From: Ulva prolifera
Taxonomy: Eukaryota > Chlorophyta > Ulvophyceae > Ulvales > Ulvaceae
Assembly (NCBI GenBank): GCA_023078555.1
Contig: CM041200.1
Coordinates: 9,482,356-9,546,355 of the forward strand
Length of the DNA stretch: 64,000 nucleotides
Reading direction: 5' to 3'
Positions 10,919-22,977 of the stretch are shown in pieces. The position numbers and the translations under genes were made by a program. Positions within the stretch are counted from its first letter, which is position 1. Every line of letters begins with the position of its first letter. Below the pieces are notes generated by a model that searched no databases, was not told the origin of the DNA, and worked only from the letters and a program-made list of their open reading frames with translations.

Positions 10919-12828
10919 ATGTCCACTGGGGCTAGTATACGTATGTCGCCAATCGGGAACCCATTTCAGGCTTCTGCCGACCACCAGTCGTATTTGACGT
11001 ACGTGACTAGCCTAAGATGTGGAGGGGAGGGTCTAGTTGATCAGTATTCGATCCTCACAGATGGGGACGTGGGCGCGGTGGAGCTTGGTTTTGTGTCGTA
11101 TCAATTAGCCAAGGCTAGATTAACCAGGCTGCTCCAGTTCCATGAGGCCGGCGACGCCAGTATCGCCGAGTACCTTCGATGTAGGTTATCGGCTCTAGAT
11201 AAGCATTACGAAACACGGTTGACACTGGTGCAGATGGCTGTGCGCCACGCACAGGTGTTCGAAGACACCGTACAAGACTTGCTTGCTCACCACCTGCCAC
11301 GCCCTCTCCGCATCTACGGCACCTCTGCTGTCCCCCTCACCCCACCAATGCCGCCATCGCCTCAGCATGCCAGTATTCCTACAGTTAGCCACATGCCCAC
11401 GTTGCAGCCTGAGCTCGGGCGCCACCAACCTGTCAGCTTCCGGCCCCAGCCTCCAAAGCCTCATGGACCGACTGATTTGAGTGGAGACTATCCTGGTCCA
11501 GAGGTGTTGTGGCCTGCACTACTCTAGTTGACGTCGATATCTGTCATCTCGAAAGCACAACCCACGAAGCCGCTTGTGGTGTCCTACACCGTACTTGCGA
11601 CTCTTGTACATTCCGCCGATGCTGTGCAACATCACCGTTGTACAACCCGATCAACGTCCACCTTGCAGGGGACTGAAGACCGGTGTATTTTCCACTATGG
11701 GGTCGATTTCAATGGCGGCGGCACAGCTAAATGGGTGATTAACCGGCGTGACATCACTACCCTGTCCCCAGGAGCATGGTTGAGTGGTGCTTGCGTATGC
11801 TGGTTTGTGGTGCGTGCAGCCGCCCAAATGCACGCACGTACGGGACTAGACGTGCGTGTCATCGACTCAATCGTGCTGCAAATCGCTTTCGACAGTTTGC
11901 CGGAGTGTCCGCGTTGGCTGCCGCCATCTCAAGTCCTAGCTGCGGACGTCTTGATGATCCCATGGCATGCATGGCATTACCTTGGTCATTGGAGTCTCTT
12001 AATCCTATGCCATCCGGGTGTGCCACCGCTACTTGAGATTGTGCCTCTGTGGCAGCGCAGGCGATGCAATTATGACGTGTATCATCTTTGACTTCCCACC
12101 TGCCAGTTATTGTGTGCAGGCCGCATTCAACAGCATGCAGCCTGTCCCAACGGTCGTGCCCCCCCCGCCGTACTACTACATTTTGACTCAAAGGCAGAAA
12201 GTACCCATCAAATCAACTTGTTCATGCCGTCCTTCGCACTGGTACTGTCACTGGCCTTCGGGCTTGACCCACTACACGTTGAGGGCGGTATCCGCTACCA
12301 CAAGGTGTGGGACACGTCTCAGCTAAGGGATCCGAAAAATTCTTGAACATCATGAGCACGCCAGGGACAGGCTTCGTCACGTTATCTCATCTCCGTACTT
12401 GCAGTGCATCATATCCTTTAACAACAATCATGCCAATGTAGGTTGATGTTGCTCCGCTGCAAACAGATGAGTTTAATTGTGGGATTTTCACGGGGCTCGC
12501 CGCCCACATGTTTGGGGGGTACATGGTGGGGGGCATAACTATTGCCGGGGAGGCAAACAATAGTGTGACTGGTCAGCGGCGGGTGGTGCTCGTGGATGGT
12601 AAGTCTTCAAACTTTTTGTACCGCTCAGATTTGTGGCACGCCGCCGGTGATGTATCCGCCTGGCGTACCTTAGTCCATTTTGCTTTGCTACGCCGTTGGA
12701 TGGACGAGTACTGTAGCGATGCTACTGGAACAGAGGCCTCGAGCTACGCCGCCGCCAGTACCCTTGCCGCCGATCTCCTCCAAAGTAAGAAAGTGGTCGC
12801 TGCTCATACCTGGTGTGTATCCTCTTAA
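10919..12828 (+). CDS. Ulp1/SENP-like (C48 family) cysteine protease, copy 2
   Basis: A second protease of the same fold, diverged from copy 1. The 5' part (about 10,919-11,508) encodes a helical region, then a Pro-rich linker, and ends at a GTGTTG donor. The next exon starts at 11,669 after CCTTGCAG and carries DITTLSPGAWLSGACV, the equivalent of the Ulp1 tL.p..WL motif. It also carries the His box YLGHWSLLIL (His codon 11,987-11,989). An in-phase splice (donor after about 12,018, acceptor near 12,120) leads to the Asp box VLLHFDSK (Asp 12,185-12,187). The last exon begins at 12,442 with VDVAPLQTDEFNCGIFTGL: Gln at 12,460-12,462, Cys at 12,478-12,480. The usual Asp just before the catalytic Cys is Asn here. 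The stop is at 12,826-12,828. The catalytic set is complete, so activity is possible. The start at 10,919 is a guess, and the first exon may lie upstream. Confidence 0.7.
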
Positions 12829-13362
12829 TCCGTGCAACCTCTGTGGCCCTTATAGGGTTAGTTGATGAACTCACGACGGCTGTACATGAATTAGTGGTGT
12901 GCTAGGTGACGTCTTTTACACCTTGGGGAGGGGATCCTCCCTGCTGTGCGTAGCTGCTTGCTGTTTAATCAAAGTCGACACACTTCGGGAAATGCAATTG
13001 ACCAGTGCCGGTGGTACCATGCACTTTGCTTGCACGATAAGATAAGGACCGTGATCATCATACCCGCTTCCTCTGTTCAGGGACAAGATGCAAGGAATGA
13101 GTCCACAAGATATGCGCCAGCTGATGGGGACAGCCGAAACGGTGCCAAGGCGTAGCAGCAGGCACAATCCCCGCCCCCGACCATGACAAGACGAATATTT
13201 TTATCGTCGTATCATTTACCTCAGGTTGTTTGAGCCGCATAGTTGCTAGTGGGCTGACAGAAGGGCCCAAGCCGTTGGTGATGACCTTCCTACACTAGAC
13301 TAACAACGTACCTGTAAGTCCGATGTACAATGTAGTTTAATGTGCATGCACTAGCAAAATGC
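12829..13362. other. No gene recognised
   Basis: Spacer between the protease gene and the 283-bp tandem repeat. Nothing identifiable is seen. Confidence 0.5.
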
Positions 13363-14285
13363 GAAACCAAGTCGATGGGCAGGCCCACCGTCACCCACAC
13401 TCTACAGCGCAGATTACAGGTAAGTATTCCTCAACAGCCATTAGATCTCTTGAGAGACAAGCAGGTCTGTGCATGACCTAGCCAACCACAGTGGCGAATG
13501 TTTGGCAATGCCACATAGTATGCTTGCAGCCAGTTCCGTGGCCACAGAGCCTCCCTTTATTCTATATAACGACTGTAGGTATGCGCGGTTCCGGTTTTAG
13601 GCAATATCGCACATGCAGGCTGGTGCTGCTCTGGGCTCCTCTTGCAATACCATGCAGCGACAGCTTGTCAGTGGGCAGGCCCACAACCACCCACAATCGA
13701 CAGCCAAAATGTCCGTTTGATTTTCTTCTGAAGCCTTTACATCTCATGTCGGCTCATATTCTCGCCAGGCGGAATTGTGCATGTGTGGCAGTGCCACATA
13801 GTATGCTTGCAGCCAGTTCCGTGGCCACAGAGCCTCCCTTTATTCTATATTACGACTGTAGGTATGCGCGGTTCCGGTTTTAGGCAATATCGCACATGCA
13901 GGCTGGTGCTGCTCTGGGCTCCTCTTGCAATACCATGCAGCGACAGCTTGTCAGTGGGCAGGCCCACAACCACCCACAATCGACAGGGAAAATATCCGTT
14001 TAATTTTCTTCTGAAGACTTTACATCCCATGTCGGCGCATATTCTCGTCAGACAGAATTGTGCATGCGTGGCAGTGCCACAGAGCCTATTCGCAGCCAGC
14101 TCTGTGACCGCCGAGCCTCCATTTATTCTGTATTACGACACTACATATTCGCGGGCCCGGTTTTAGGCCACATCGTGCATGATGGCTGTGCTGCTCTGTG
14201 CTCACATTGCAAGTGCATGCAGCGACCGCATGTCAGTGGGCAGGCCCACATCCACGCCCACTCGACTGCGCAGATGTCCATTCCG
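13363..14285. repeat. Tandem repeat, period about 283 bp, three units plus a partial
   Basis: The landmark GTGCCACA recurs at 283-bp spacing near 13,511, 13,794 and 14,077. The landmark GGGCAGGCCCAC ends each unit, and an extra partial copy of it lies near 13,377. Units 1 and 2 are nearly identical over more than 200 bases; unit 3 has diverged more. Open frames of 129-130 codons in units 1 and 2 follow the repeat and show no domain, so I treat the array as non-coding. Confidence 0.85.
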
Positions 14286-15658
14286 ACCGGTATATTTTAA
14301 CGTATGAGCCCAAAACGTCAGCTACATGATGCAGCCTTCACAGTCGCCAGTACTTGCATGAGCCTTTGCGTAGGAATAGTACAGCACATCACCCACAGCG
14401 GAGGCACTCACTACTCCATGTACGCGCATCTGATGCCCTGTCGCAATGCAACCATCCTGAATAATGTGGGCACTCTCATAGCGTGTGTAATGCTGAGTCT
14501 GATCTCGTGTTGTTGAACGTGAGTTTGCTGTATACCGGCGCACATACGTATGCTACAAGAACGACTTTGACCCGGAACATGGTCCGGTAGCTGGCTACGT
14601 ACCGGAACGTCGCCGTCTGGTTGTCCCAGGTGCTTGTTCCGGGGATCACGGATCAGAGCTGGCACCCAGGTGTCCCGGAACAAGAACAATCAACTGTTCC
14701 GGTATACTTGATCCGGTATGTGCACCCACCTGCCAGGAACACCGGCCGTAGCGGTCCGGAACACGCGCTCCGGGGAACTATCATCGTGAGCGAAACCGCT
14801 GGCTTTGTGGACCCAGCTGCCCATGAATGTCCTATCTGCCATAAAAATATGCAGCTGTTATCAGATCGACTGCACTAAGACCGATGGTGTGACTACAGTT
14901 GCAGGGCAACGTGCCCAGCAGCGGTCTGTCGACGCAGTGACGCGGTGTAGACTTGATAGATTTTGCGGTACAGCACTCATACGTGGCACAAGAATTCTTA
15001 AGACATCTTGATGTATTATCTAGTGGTGGCCATGTCGCCATTTGCGAAACGGTGCGCGTGGCCAGTCTGGGTCGCCATGTCTACGTCTCGCGTGGCCGAC
15101 TGGCGAAAATTTTCAGGCTGTACAAACGAACGTCGGTGATTGTCATTCACATCCCCTGGAAGTCCTTCCCTGGACGTCTCGTTGCATGTCACAGCTGATG
15201 CATCATGATGGCCAGTCCGTCCCGTGGGGCCTTGTCGACACCTGCATGATACTGCACTGCGTCTATGCCTTCTACCTCGGGAATTGCAACGCTGGAGATG
15301 CTGCACATCGGCGGAATACCAGATTCGAGCATAACATATGATAAACGACTCGGCCAGGCAATGTGTACAGGCTGCGTTCACATGTCCGTTTGCTCCGAGG
15401 CCTGTGTTGACTTTGCAGCACCAATGCAACTTCCCGTCCCGCGAACAGTCTGGCCACCACCACGTTAACTTACGAGATGTTGAGCTGTGGATTGATTCCG
15501 AGTATCCGAAGCTGGTTTGGCCCTTATCGACGCTCACATTGTCGCAATGTGGTATCGCACCGATCCGTATTCAAGAACAGACGTCCGCCTCAGCATGACA
15601 ATCTTCGATTGGACGGACATGTCTAACATCGAGTCGCCATGACACATGTTCAGAACAT
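14286..15658. other. Spacer rich in CCGGAAC/GTTCCGG motifs
   Basis: Between about 14,570 and 14,775 the heptamer CCGGAAC or its complement occurs many times, including an inverted pair CTTGTTCCGGG / CCCGGAACAAG within 60 bases. The motif returns near 17,100 and 17,536-17,570. No protein domain was recognised. Confidence 0.45.
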
Positions 15659-16590
15659 ATGCTTTTTGGAGGTGTGCGGTTGCCCAGCTCTTCTCCTTGC
15701 ATTGATCTCTTGCAAGAACGCGAGCTGAGAGAGCTCCTGCAGTCTTTCAAAGATGTCGGAGAGATCAGATCACCTCATCATATTCAAGAGTGCAAGAAGG
15801 ACGAGAATCTCGCTTTGCCTTCTCAAGACACAATGACGCTGCTGCTACTCTCGCATAGGTATGCCTCCATAAACAACAGATCTAGCAACTGCCTCCGCAG
15901 CAACTTGAAGCTGTACCACGAGGAGCAGCAAATTAGCTGCAGGACCAGGATGCTATTTCACTCATGCTGATGTGTACAGGTGTCCAACACTCATTCTAGC
16001 GCCCACACATGTGCGGCTTCTGCAACAGTACAGCTACGAGTGAGGCACTGCTCTCACAGATGCAGTCATGATTGAGGGCTGCTCTCACAGATGTAGTCAT
16101 GATTGAACTCACAGAAGCTGTACAAGGTGAGCACATGTCTCAATCAATCGAGTTTCAGCCTCTCTGCACAGAGGTCAGCTTTTTGACCCTTGCTGTGCTG
16201 GCTGATTTACTTCTCAAGGTATATAGCTTGCAGGGAACAGCCATCACTTACACGATGAACGGGGTCCCAATACGAGCACCAGCACGCCAAGCAATTAAAC
16301 GCAGAAGTCAAGCAAAAACCGAAGCCCGACTTTCGATATTTGACATAGTTCAATTTGTGGTTCGCAATATGGATGCTCGGGGCGCTGTGCAACGTGAAAG
16401 CACTGCCCAAGGAGAGGCAGGACCGTGTGATGAGACGCACGCATTCTGCGACGCTCTTAAGGTTGTCAGTGATGTAATGTTGCTTACTCGGTGTACATTT
16501 TGTGATACATCGTTCCTGTGTGATCGCCTGCGTGTTCGCCTGCGTGTCCACAAGCATCGCCGGAACATGCCATACCCCCAAACACTCTAA
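15659..16590 (+). CDS. Possible exons of an unrecognised gene
   Basis: Two plus-strand stretches have unbiased, protein-like composition. One, about 15,700-15,860, contains LLQERELRELLQSFKDVGEI and is followed by a GTATGCC donor. The other, about 16,072-16,590, contains IELTEAVQGEHMSQSIEF and SIFDIVQFVVRNMDARG, with a CTFCDTSFLC cysteine cluster near its end. No family was recognised and no splice between them was proven. They may be remnants of a transposon gene. Confidence 0.25.
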
Positions 16591-17618
16591 ATCTCTACCC
16601 CAGATTGGCTGTTCCGGGCCCGGCGGAACCAAAGAAGCACGCGAATTAGAGCCCCAGGACGGGTGAAAATAGCAGTATATGACAGTTATATTGTTTTGCG
16701 TTGGGTCGCTGCCCGGGTGGCCTGGCGAAACGACGTCCGCCCTGTGACAACGGGGCGCCAACTGATCACACGATCATGGCCACGACAGGCTGAGAACATA
16801 CAGAATTGCACCGAAACACAGCCGCAAACAATCAGCAGGCAACTTAAATGATCAGCGCGGAGAATAATCGGTCGCGGGGCCTCCTCATCACCACCCACAA
16901 GCTGCACAAGAGCACCGTGCCCTCCAACACTGACACACGGTACATCGTATTGATGCATTGTGAGCAAATCAGGCAAGCCCATGCACCTTCACGCATTTTA
17001 AGTGGGCCACTGGGCGCGAGTAAGTGTGGACACGTCTAAATGGTGTGGTGTAGCGCACGATGCGAGTACGAAGCATCTCTGCTTCATCCGGGCGACCGAC
17101 CCGGAACATGCTACCGTTGAGTCACAGCGACACCGTAACAACACAATTAACCTTAAAGCTAAAACATCGCGTCACGAAAGTCGACGGTTGCCAGTCGCAT
17201 GACGTGCCCGCGCTGCGACAGACAGCCTACCCGCACCTGGTGCTGAACGCACACGGGCTCGGGAAGAACGACAACAAGCGTACAAACACTCAAAATTCAC
17301 CCATATGTGCGCCCGTTTTACTCTTCACGGCAGTGGAGTTCGGAGTGGTATGAAAACTTCGCGACTGGCTTACATGCACACGAGAACACGCGCGTGTAAG
17401 CGTCGGTGCGCGCCGCGAAATCATGCGGGCGTGCAGCATACAACTACAACAACCTCAAACGATGTTCTCACGCCGACACTACTGCAAAGCTACTTTCCCA
17501 CACTTTGTTTCAGAGTCGCTGAACACGGCATTTTGCCCCCGGAACAGCTCCCAAAATAGTGTTCCGGTGGCCTGTTCCTGCAAAAGTCATTCTTGTAGTG
17601 ATGTTGAGGTCGTCGAGA
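16591..17618. other. Spacer upstream of the satellite
   Basis: No gene is recognised. Short open frames only. Confidence 0.5.
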
Positions 17619-20600
17619 ATGCATCAGCCACCTGTACAGCCTAAAACCAGTCTCATTAAAACAACCATATTACATCACCACTTGTGCCGGCTGCTCATCT
17701 TGTACAGCGTCTAGATGGCCTTCCACTGTTGAGCACATGTGCAATAGGGACACGGCTGCAGTCTCCAGCTGGCCAAAAATGCATCAGCCATTTGTACAGC
17801 CTAAACCCAGTCTCATTCAAACAACCATATCACAATACAATTTGTGCCGGCTGCTCATCTTGTACAGCGTCTAGATGGCCTTCCACTGTTGAGTACATGT
17901 GCAACAGGGACACGGCTGCAGTCTCCAGCTGGCCAAAAGTGCATCAGCCACCTGTACAGCCTAAAATCAGTCTCATTAAAACAACCATATTACATCACCA
18001 CTTGTGCCGGCTGCTCATCTTGTACAGCGTCTAGATGGCCTTCCACTGTTGAGTACATGTGCAACAGGGACACGGCTGCAGTCTCCAGCTGGCCAAAAGT
18101 GCATCAGCCATTTGTACAGCCTAAAACCAGTCTCATTAAAACAACCATATCACAATACAATTCGTGCCGGCTGCTCATCTTGTACAGCGTCTAGATGGCC
18201 TTCCACTGTTGAGTACATGTGCAACAGGGACACGGCTGCAGTCTCCAGCTGGCCAAAAGTGCATCAGCCATTTGTACAGCCTAAAACCAGTCTCATTAAA
18301 ACAACCATATCACAATACAATTCGTGCCGGCTGCTCATCTTGTACCGCGTCTAGATGGCCTTCCACTGTTGAGTACATGTGCAACAGGGACACGGCTGCA
18401 GTCTCCAGCTGGCCAAAAGTGCATCAGCCATTCGTACAGCCTAAAACCAGTCTCATTAAAACAACCATATCACAATCCAATTTGTGCCGGCTGCTCATCT
18501 TGTACAGCGTCTAGATGGCCTTCCACTGTTGAGTACATGTGCAACAGGGACACGGCTGCAGTCTCCAGCTGGCCAAAAGTGCATCAGCCATTTGTACAGC
18601 CTAAAACCAGTCTCATTAAAACAACCATATCACAATACAATTCGTGCCGGCTGCTCATCTTGTACAGCGTCTAGATGGCCTTCCACTGTTGAGTACATGT
18701 GCAACGGGGACACGGCTGCAGTCTCCAGCTCGCCAAAAGTGCATCAGCCATTCGTACAGCCTACAACCAGTCTCATTAAAACAACCATATCACAATACAA
18801 TTTGTGCCGGCTGCTCATCTTGTACAGCGTCTAGATGGCCTTCCACTGTTGAGTACATGTGCAACAGGGACACGGCTGCAGTCTCCAGCTGGCCAAAAGT
18901 GCATCAGCCATTTGTACAGCCTAAAACTAGTCTCATTCAAACAACCATATCACAATACAATTTGTGCCGGCTGCTCATCTTGTACAGCGTCTAGATGGCC
19001 TTCCACTGTTGAGTACATGTGCAACAGGGACACGGCTGCAGTCTCCAGTTGGCCAAAAGTGCATCAGCCATTCGTACAGCCTACAACCAGTCTCATTAAA
19101 ACAACCATATCACAATACAATTTGTGCCGGCTGCTCATGTTGTACATCGTCTAAATGGCCTTCCACTGTTGAGTACATGTGCAACAGGGACACGGCTGCA
19201 GTCTCCAGCTGGCCAAAAGTGCATCAGCCATTTGTACAGCCTAAAACCAGTCTCATTAAAACAACCATATCACAATACAATTCGTGCCGGCTGCTCATCT
19301 TGTACAGCGTCTAGATGGCCTTCCACTGTTGAGTACATGTGCAACAGGGACACGGCTGCAGTCTCCAGCTGGCCAAAAGTGCATCAGCCATTTGTACAGC
19401 CTAAAACCAGTCTCATTCAAACAACCATATCACAATCCAATTCGTGCCGGCTGCTCATCTTGTACAGCGTCTAGATGGCCTTCCACTGTTGAGTACATGT
19501 GCAACAGGGACACGGCTGCAGTCTCCAGCTGGCCAAAAGTGCATCAGCCACCTGTATAGCCTAAAACCAGTCTCATTAAAACAACCATATTACATCACCA
19601 CTTGTGCCGGCTGCTCATCTTGTACAGCGTCTAGATGGCCTTCCACTGTTGAGTACATGTGCAACAGGGACACGGCTGCAGTCTCCAGCTGGCCAAAAAT
19701 GCATCAGCCATTTGTACAGCCTAAAACCAGTCTCATTCAAACAACCATATCACAATACAATTTGTGCCGGCTGCTCATCTTGTACAGCGTCTAGATGGCC
19801 TTCCACTGTTGAGTACATGTGCAACAGGGACACGGCTGCAGTCTCCAGCTGGCCAAAAGTGCATCAGCCATTTGTACAGCCTAAAACCAGTCTCATTAAA
19901 ACAACCATATCACAATACAATTCGTGCCGGCTGCTCATCTTGTACAGCGTCTAGATGGCCTTCCACTGTTGAGTACATGTGCAACGGGGACACGGCTGCA
20001 GTCTCCAGCTCGCCAAAAGTGCATCAGCCATTCGTACAGCCTACAACCAGTCTCATTAAAACAACCATATCACATTACAATTTGTGCCGGCTGCTCATCT
20101 TGTACAGCGTCTAGATGGCCTTCCACTGTTGAGTACATGTGCAACAGGGACACGGCTGCAGTCTCCAGCTGGCCAAAAGTGCATCAGCCATTTGTACAGC
20201 CTAAAACTAGTCTCATTCAAACAACCATATCACAATACAATTTGTGCCGGCTGCTCATCTTGTACAGCGTCTAGATGGCCTTCCACTGTTGAGTACATGT
20301 GCAACAGGGACACGGCTGCAGTCTCCAGCTGGCCAAAAGTGCATCAGCCATTTGTACAGCCTAAAACCAGTCTCATTAAAACAACCATATCACAATACAA
20401 TTCGTGCCGGCTGCTCATCTTGTACCGCGTCTAGATGGCCTTCCACTGTTGAGTACATGTGCAACAGGGACACGGCTGCAGTCTCCAGCTGGCCAAAAGT
20501 GCATCAGCCATTCGTACAGCCTACAACCAGTCTCATTAAAACCACCATATCACAATACAATTCGTGCCGGCTGCTCATCTTGTACAGCGTCTAGATGGCC

Positions 20601-21204
20601 TTCCACTGTTGAGTACATGTGCAACAGGGACACGGCTGCAGTCTCCAGCTGGCCAAAAATGCTTCAGCCATTTGTACAGCCTAAAACCAGTGTCATTCAA
20701 ACAACCATATCACAATACAATTTGTGCCGGCTGCTCATCTTGTACAGCGTCTAGATGGCCTTCCACTGTTGAGTACATGTGCAACAGGGACACGGCTGAA
20801 GTCTCCAGCTGGCCAAAAGTGCATCAGCCATTTGTACAGCCTAAAACCAGTCTCATTAAAACAACCATATCACAATACAATTCGTGCCGGCTGCTCATCT
20901 TGTACAGCGTCTAGATGGCCTTCCACTGTTGAGTACATGTGCAACAGGGACACGGCTGCAGTCTCCAGCTGGCCAAAAGTGCATCAGCCATTCGTACAGC
21001 CTAAAACCAGTCTCATTAAAACAACCATATCACAATACAATTCGTGCCGGCTGCTCATCTTGTACAGCGTCTAAATGGCCTTCCACTGTTGAGTACATGT
21101 GCAACAGGGACACGGCTGCAGTCTCCAGCTGGCCAAAAGTGCATCAGCCATTCGTACAGCCTACAACCAGTCTCATTAAAACAACCATATCACAATACAA
21201 TTTG
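17619..21204. repeat. Satellite array, about 22 copies of a 160-bp unit
   Basis: A strictly 160-bp period holds from about 17,619 to about 21,204 (3.59 kb, about 22.4 units) with very few substitutions per unit and no spacers or indels that I can see. Landmarks in every unit are GTGCCGGCTGCTCATCTTGT and CACGGCTGCAGTCTCCAG. Because 160 is not a multiple of three, each unit reopens the same 116-codon frame; these are not genes. Variant positions are shared between distant units at multiples of 160, which shows a second level of duplication. Confidence 0.95.
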
Positions 21205-21901
21205 CCGGACTCACAAGGAGGAGATGAAACTCACCTAGTTGATACAGCCTGCATTGTAGTGGATATTTTGTCACGTCTCGCCAAAGCCCGGTGTTCCGTA
21301 CCACTGCCAGACGAGAGCCTACACCGAGTGATGCAGACCTTGCTGGACGTGTTTCATGCGCCGTCTACTGCCGAACAGGTGTCCACCCTGTTCGAAGAAC
21401 GGTTCGGTACTTCACATTTACACATATGCAGCACACCAGCCCTTGAGACCCCTACACCGGAAGCCTGCTCGAACATCCCCACGCCACCTGATGACCCATT
21501 GGTACTTGTCTTACCCTGGTCATGGACTGTTGATTTATGCTTGCATGCCATGCATCGTTGTAGAACAACAGTTGCATATCAACATGCATACACTACATGT
21601 CAACCACTCGTGTCACATGCTTAACTTGTGCATGCAGAGCACCCTCCTTACTTCCGGGTCTGGACGATCTGACCAGCCAGCGGCGCAATGCTCCGATGGT
21701 GGTACAATAGAGGGGATTACTAGATGCGGAAATCCTATCGCGCCTCACACTGTCACTCCCAATGCCACTAGGCTTGCTGGCAACACAAACCTTACAACTG
21801 TGCGGGAACTCTCGAATTCTGATGACGACTGCAGCCATAGCGATAGTGAAAGGCCCTCTGGGGAAGGAACCGAAGACAAGGCTGCGGAACAGCTAGGCTG
21901 A
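21205..21901 (+). CDS. Possible exons of an unrecognised gene abutting the satellite
   Basis: Directly after the array, unique sequence opens a plus-strand frame of about 140 codons (about 21,205-21,624). It contains ETHLVDTACIVVDILSRLAK and LHRVMQTLLDVFHAPSTAEQ, which read like a helical protein segment, and then a Pro/Thr-rich stretch. A second frame (to 21,901) ends in an acidic patch, ELSNSDDDCSHSDSERPSGE. No domain was recognised. If these are real exons, the satellite has expanded inside or next to an intron. Confidence 0.25.
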
Positions 21902-22021
21902 TCCTCATATGATACAGTCTTGTTCCTATCGCAAGTGGTGGCAAAGGAGAGCATAATTCAACATGTAAATTGAAATCTTCTCCGATGCGTCTCATTATAG
22001 TCAACCATTACTAACACCATC

Positions 22022-22757
22022 CACATCAGCTGACCTCAATTCCCCCACCATACTCGTGTTGTGAGCAAACTGTGATGGGTCTGGGGGGCGGGGTGTGCCC
22101 AGGCACGCCACCGCACACTAGGCTAGTCTCGCCTTGACCTGGAAATGGCACCACATGCACTTGGCTGCACCACAGCATAGCTCAGCAGTAGATGCATGGA
22201 ATCGCGACCTCTCTGTCCCAGAATGAAGCCACGATGGAATGTGTGTGGGGTTTCTCCATGCCTGTGTGCGGTGCAGCAGAGTGGCCCCACAGTTTGAAGC
22301 GGGCTGCTGCTCGTTCGGGCTGAGAGCCACTGGCCTTCTGCAGCTGAGAACTGAAAATTCAGGTGCACATCAGCTGACCTCAATTCCCCCACCATACTCG
22401 TGTTGTGAGCAAACTGTGATGGGTCTGGGGGGCGGGGTGTGCCCAGGCACGCCACCGCACACTAGGCTAGTCTCGCCTTGACCTGGAAATGGCACAACAT
22501 GCACTTGGCTGCACCACAGCATAGCTCAGCAGTAGATGCATGGAATCGCGACCTCTCTGTCCCAGAATGAAGCCACGATGGAATGTGTGTGGGGTTTCTC
22601 CATGCCTGTGTGCGGTGCAGCAGAGTGGCCCCACAGTTTGAAGCGGGCTGCTGCTCGTTCGGGCTGAGAGCCACTGGCCTACTGCAGCTGAGAACTGAAA
22701 ATTCAGGTGCACATCAGCTGACCTCAATTCCCCCACCATACTCGTGTTGTGAGCAAG
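22022..22757. repeat. Direct tandem duplication, 344-bp unit, 2.1 copies
   Basis: Copies start at 22,022 and 22,366, and a truncated third starts at 22,710, each with CACATCAGCTGACCTCAATT. The copies differ at only a few positions (for example GGCACCACAT against GGCACAACAT). Open frames within copy the repeat and show no domain. Confidence 0.9.
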
Positions 22758-22977
22758 CTGGTCCCTACTGGGACCAGTAAATCCGTTTTTCGGATGGTAA
22801 TGCATTGGAAGCAAGGTATATACCAATAACATGGTCCACAAGCGTGAAGCCACAGTTACAAATTCGGCAAGGCCGTCCTGAAATCATGCTCCAAATTCAA
22901 GGGCAATGCCTTCACTCTGGCGATGCAACCGGTGGAAGAGCCAGCATATGCCCTCTCCGATCCCTACTGACACTCGC

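Noticed and set aside
17684..21074. More than twenty overlapping 116-codon frames starting MPAAHLV
   Set aside because: They are the same frame reopened every 160 bp by the satellite. The unit is not a multiple of three and the frames hit stops in the same place each time.
17619..21204. CRISPR-like array
   Set aside because: The 160-bp units are contiguous with no unique spacers, so this is a satellite.
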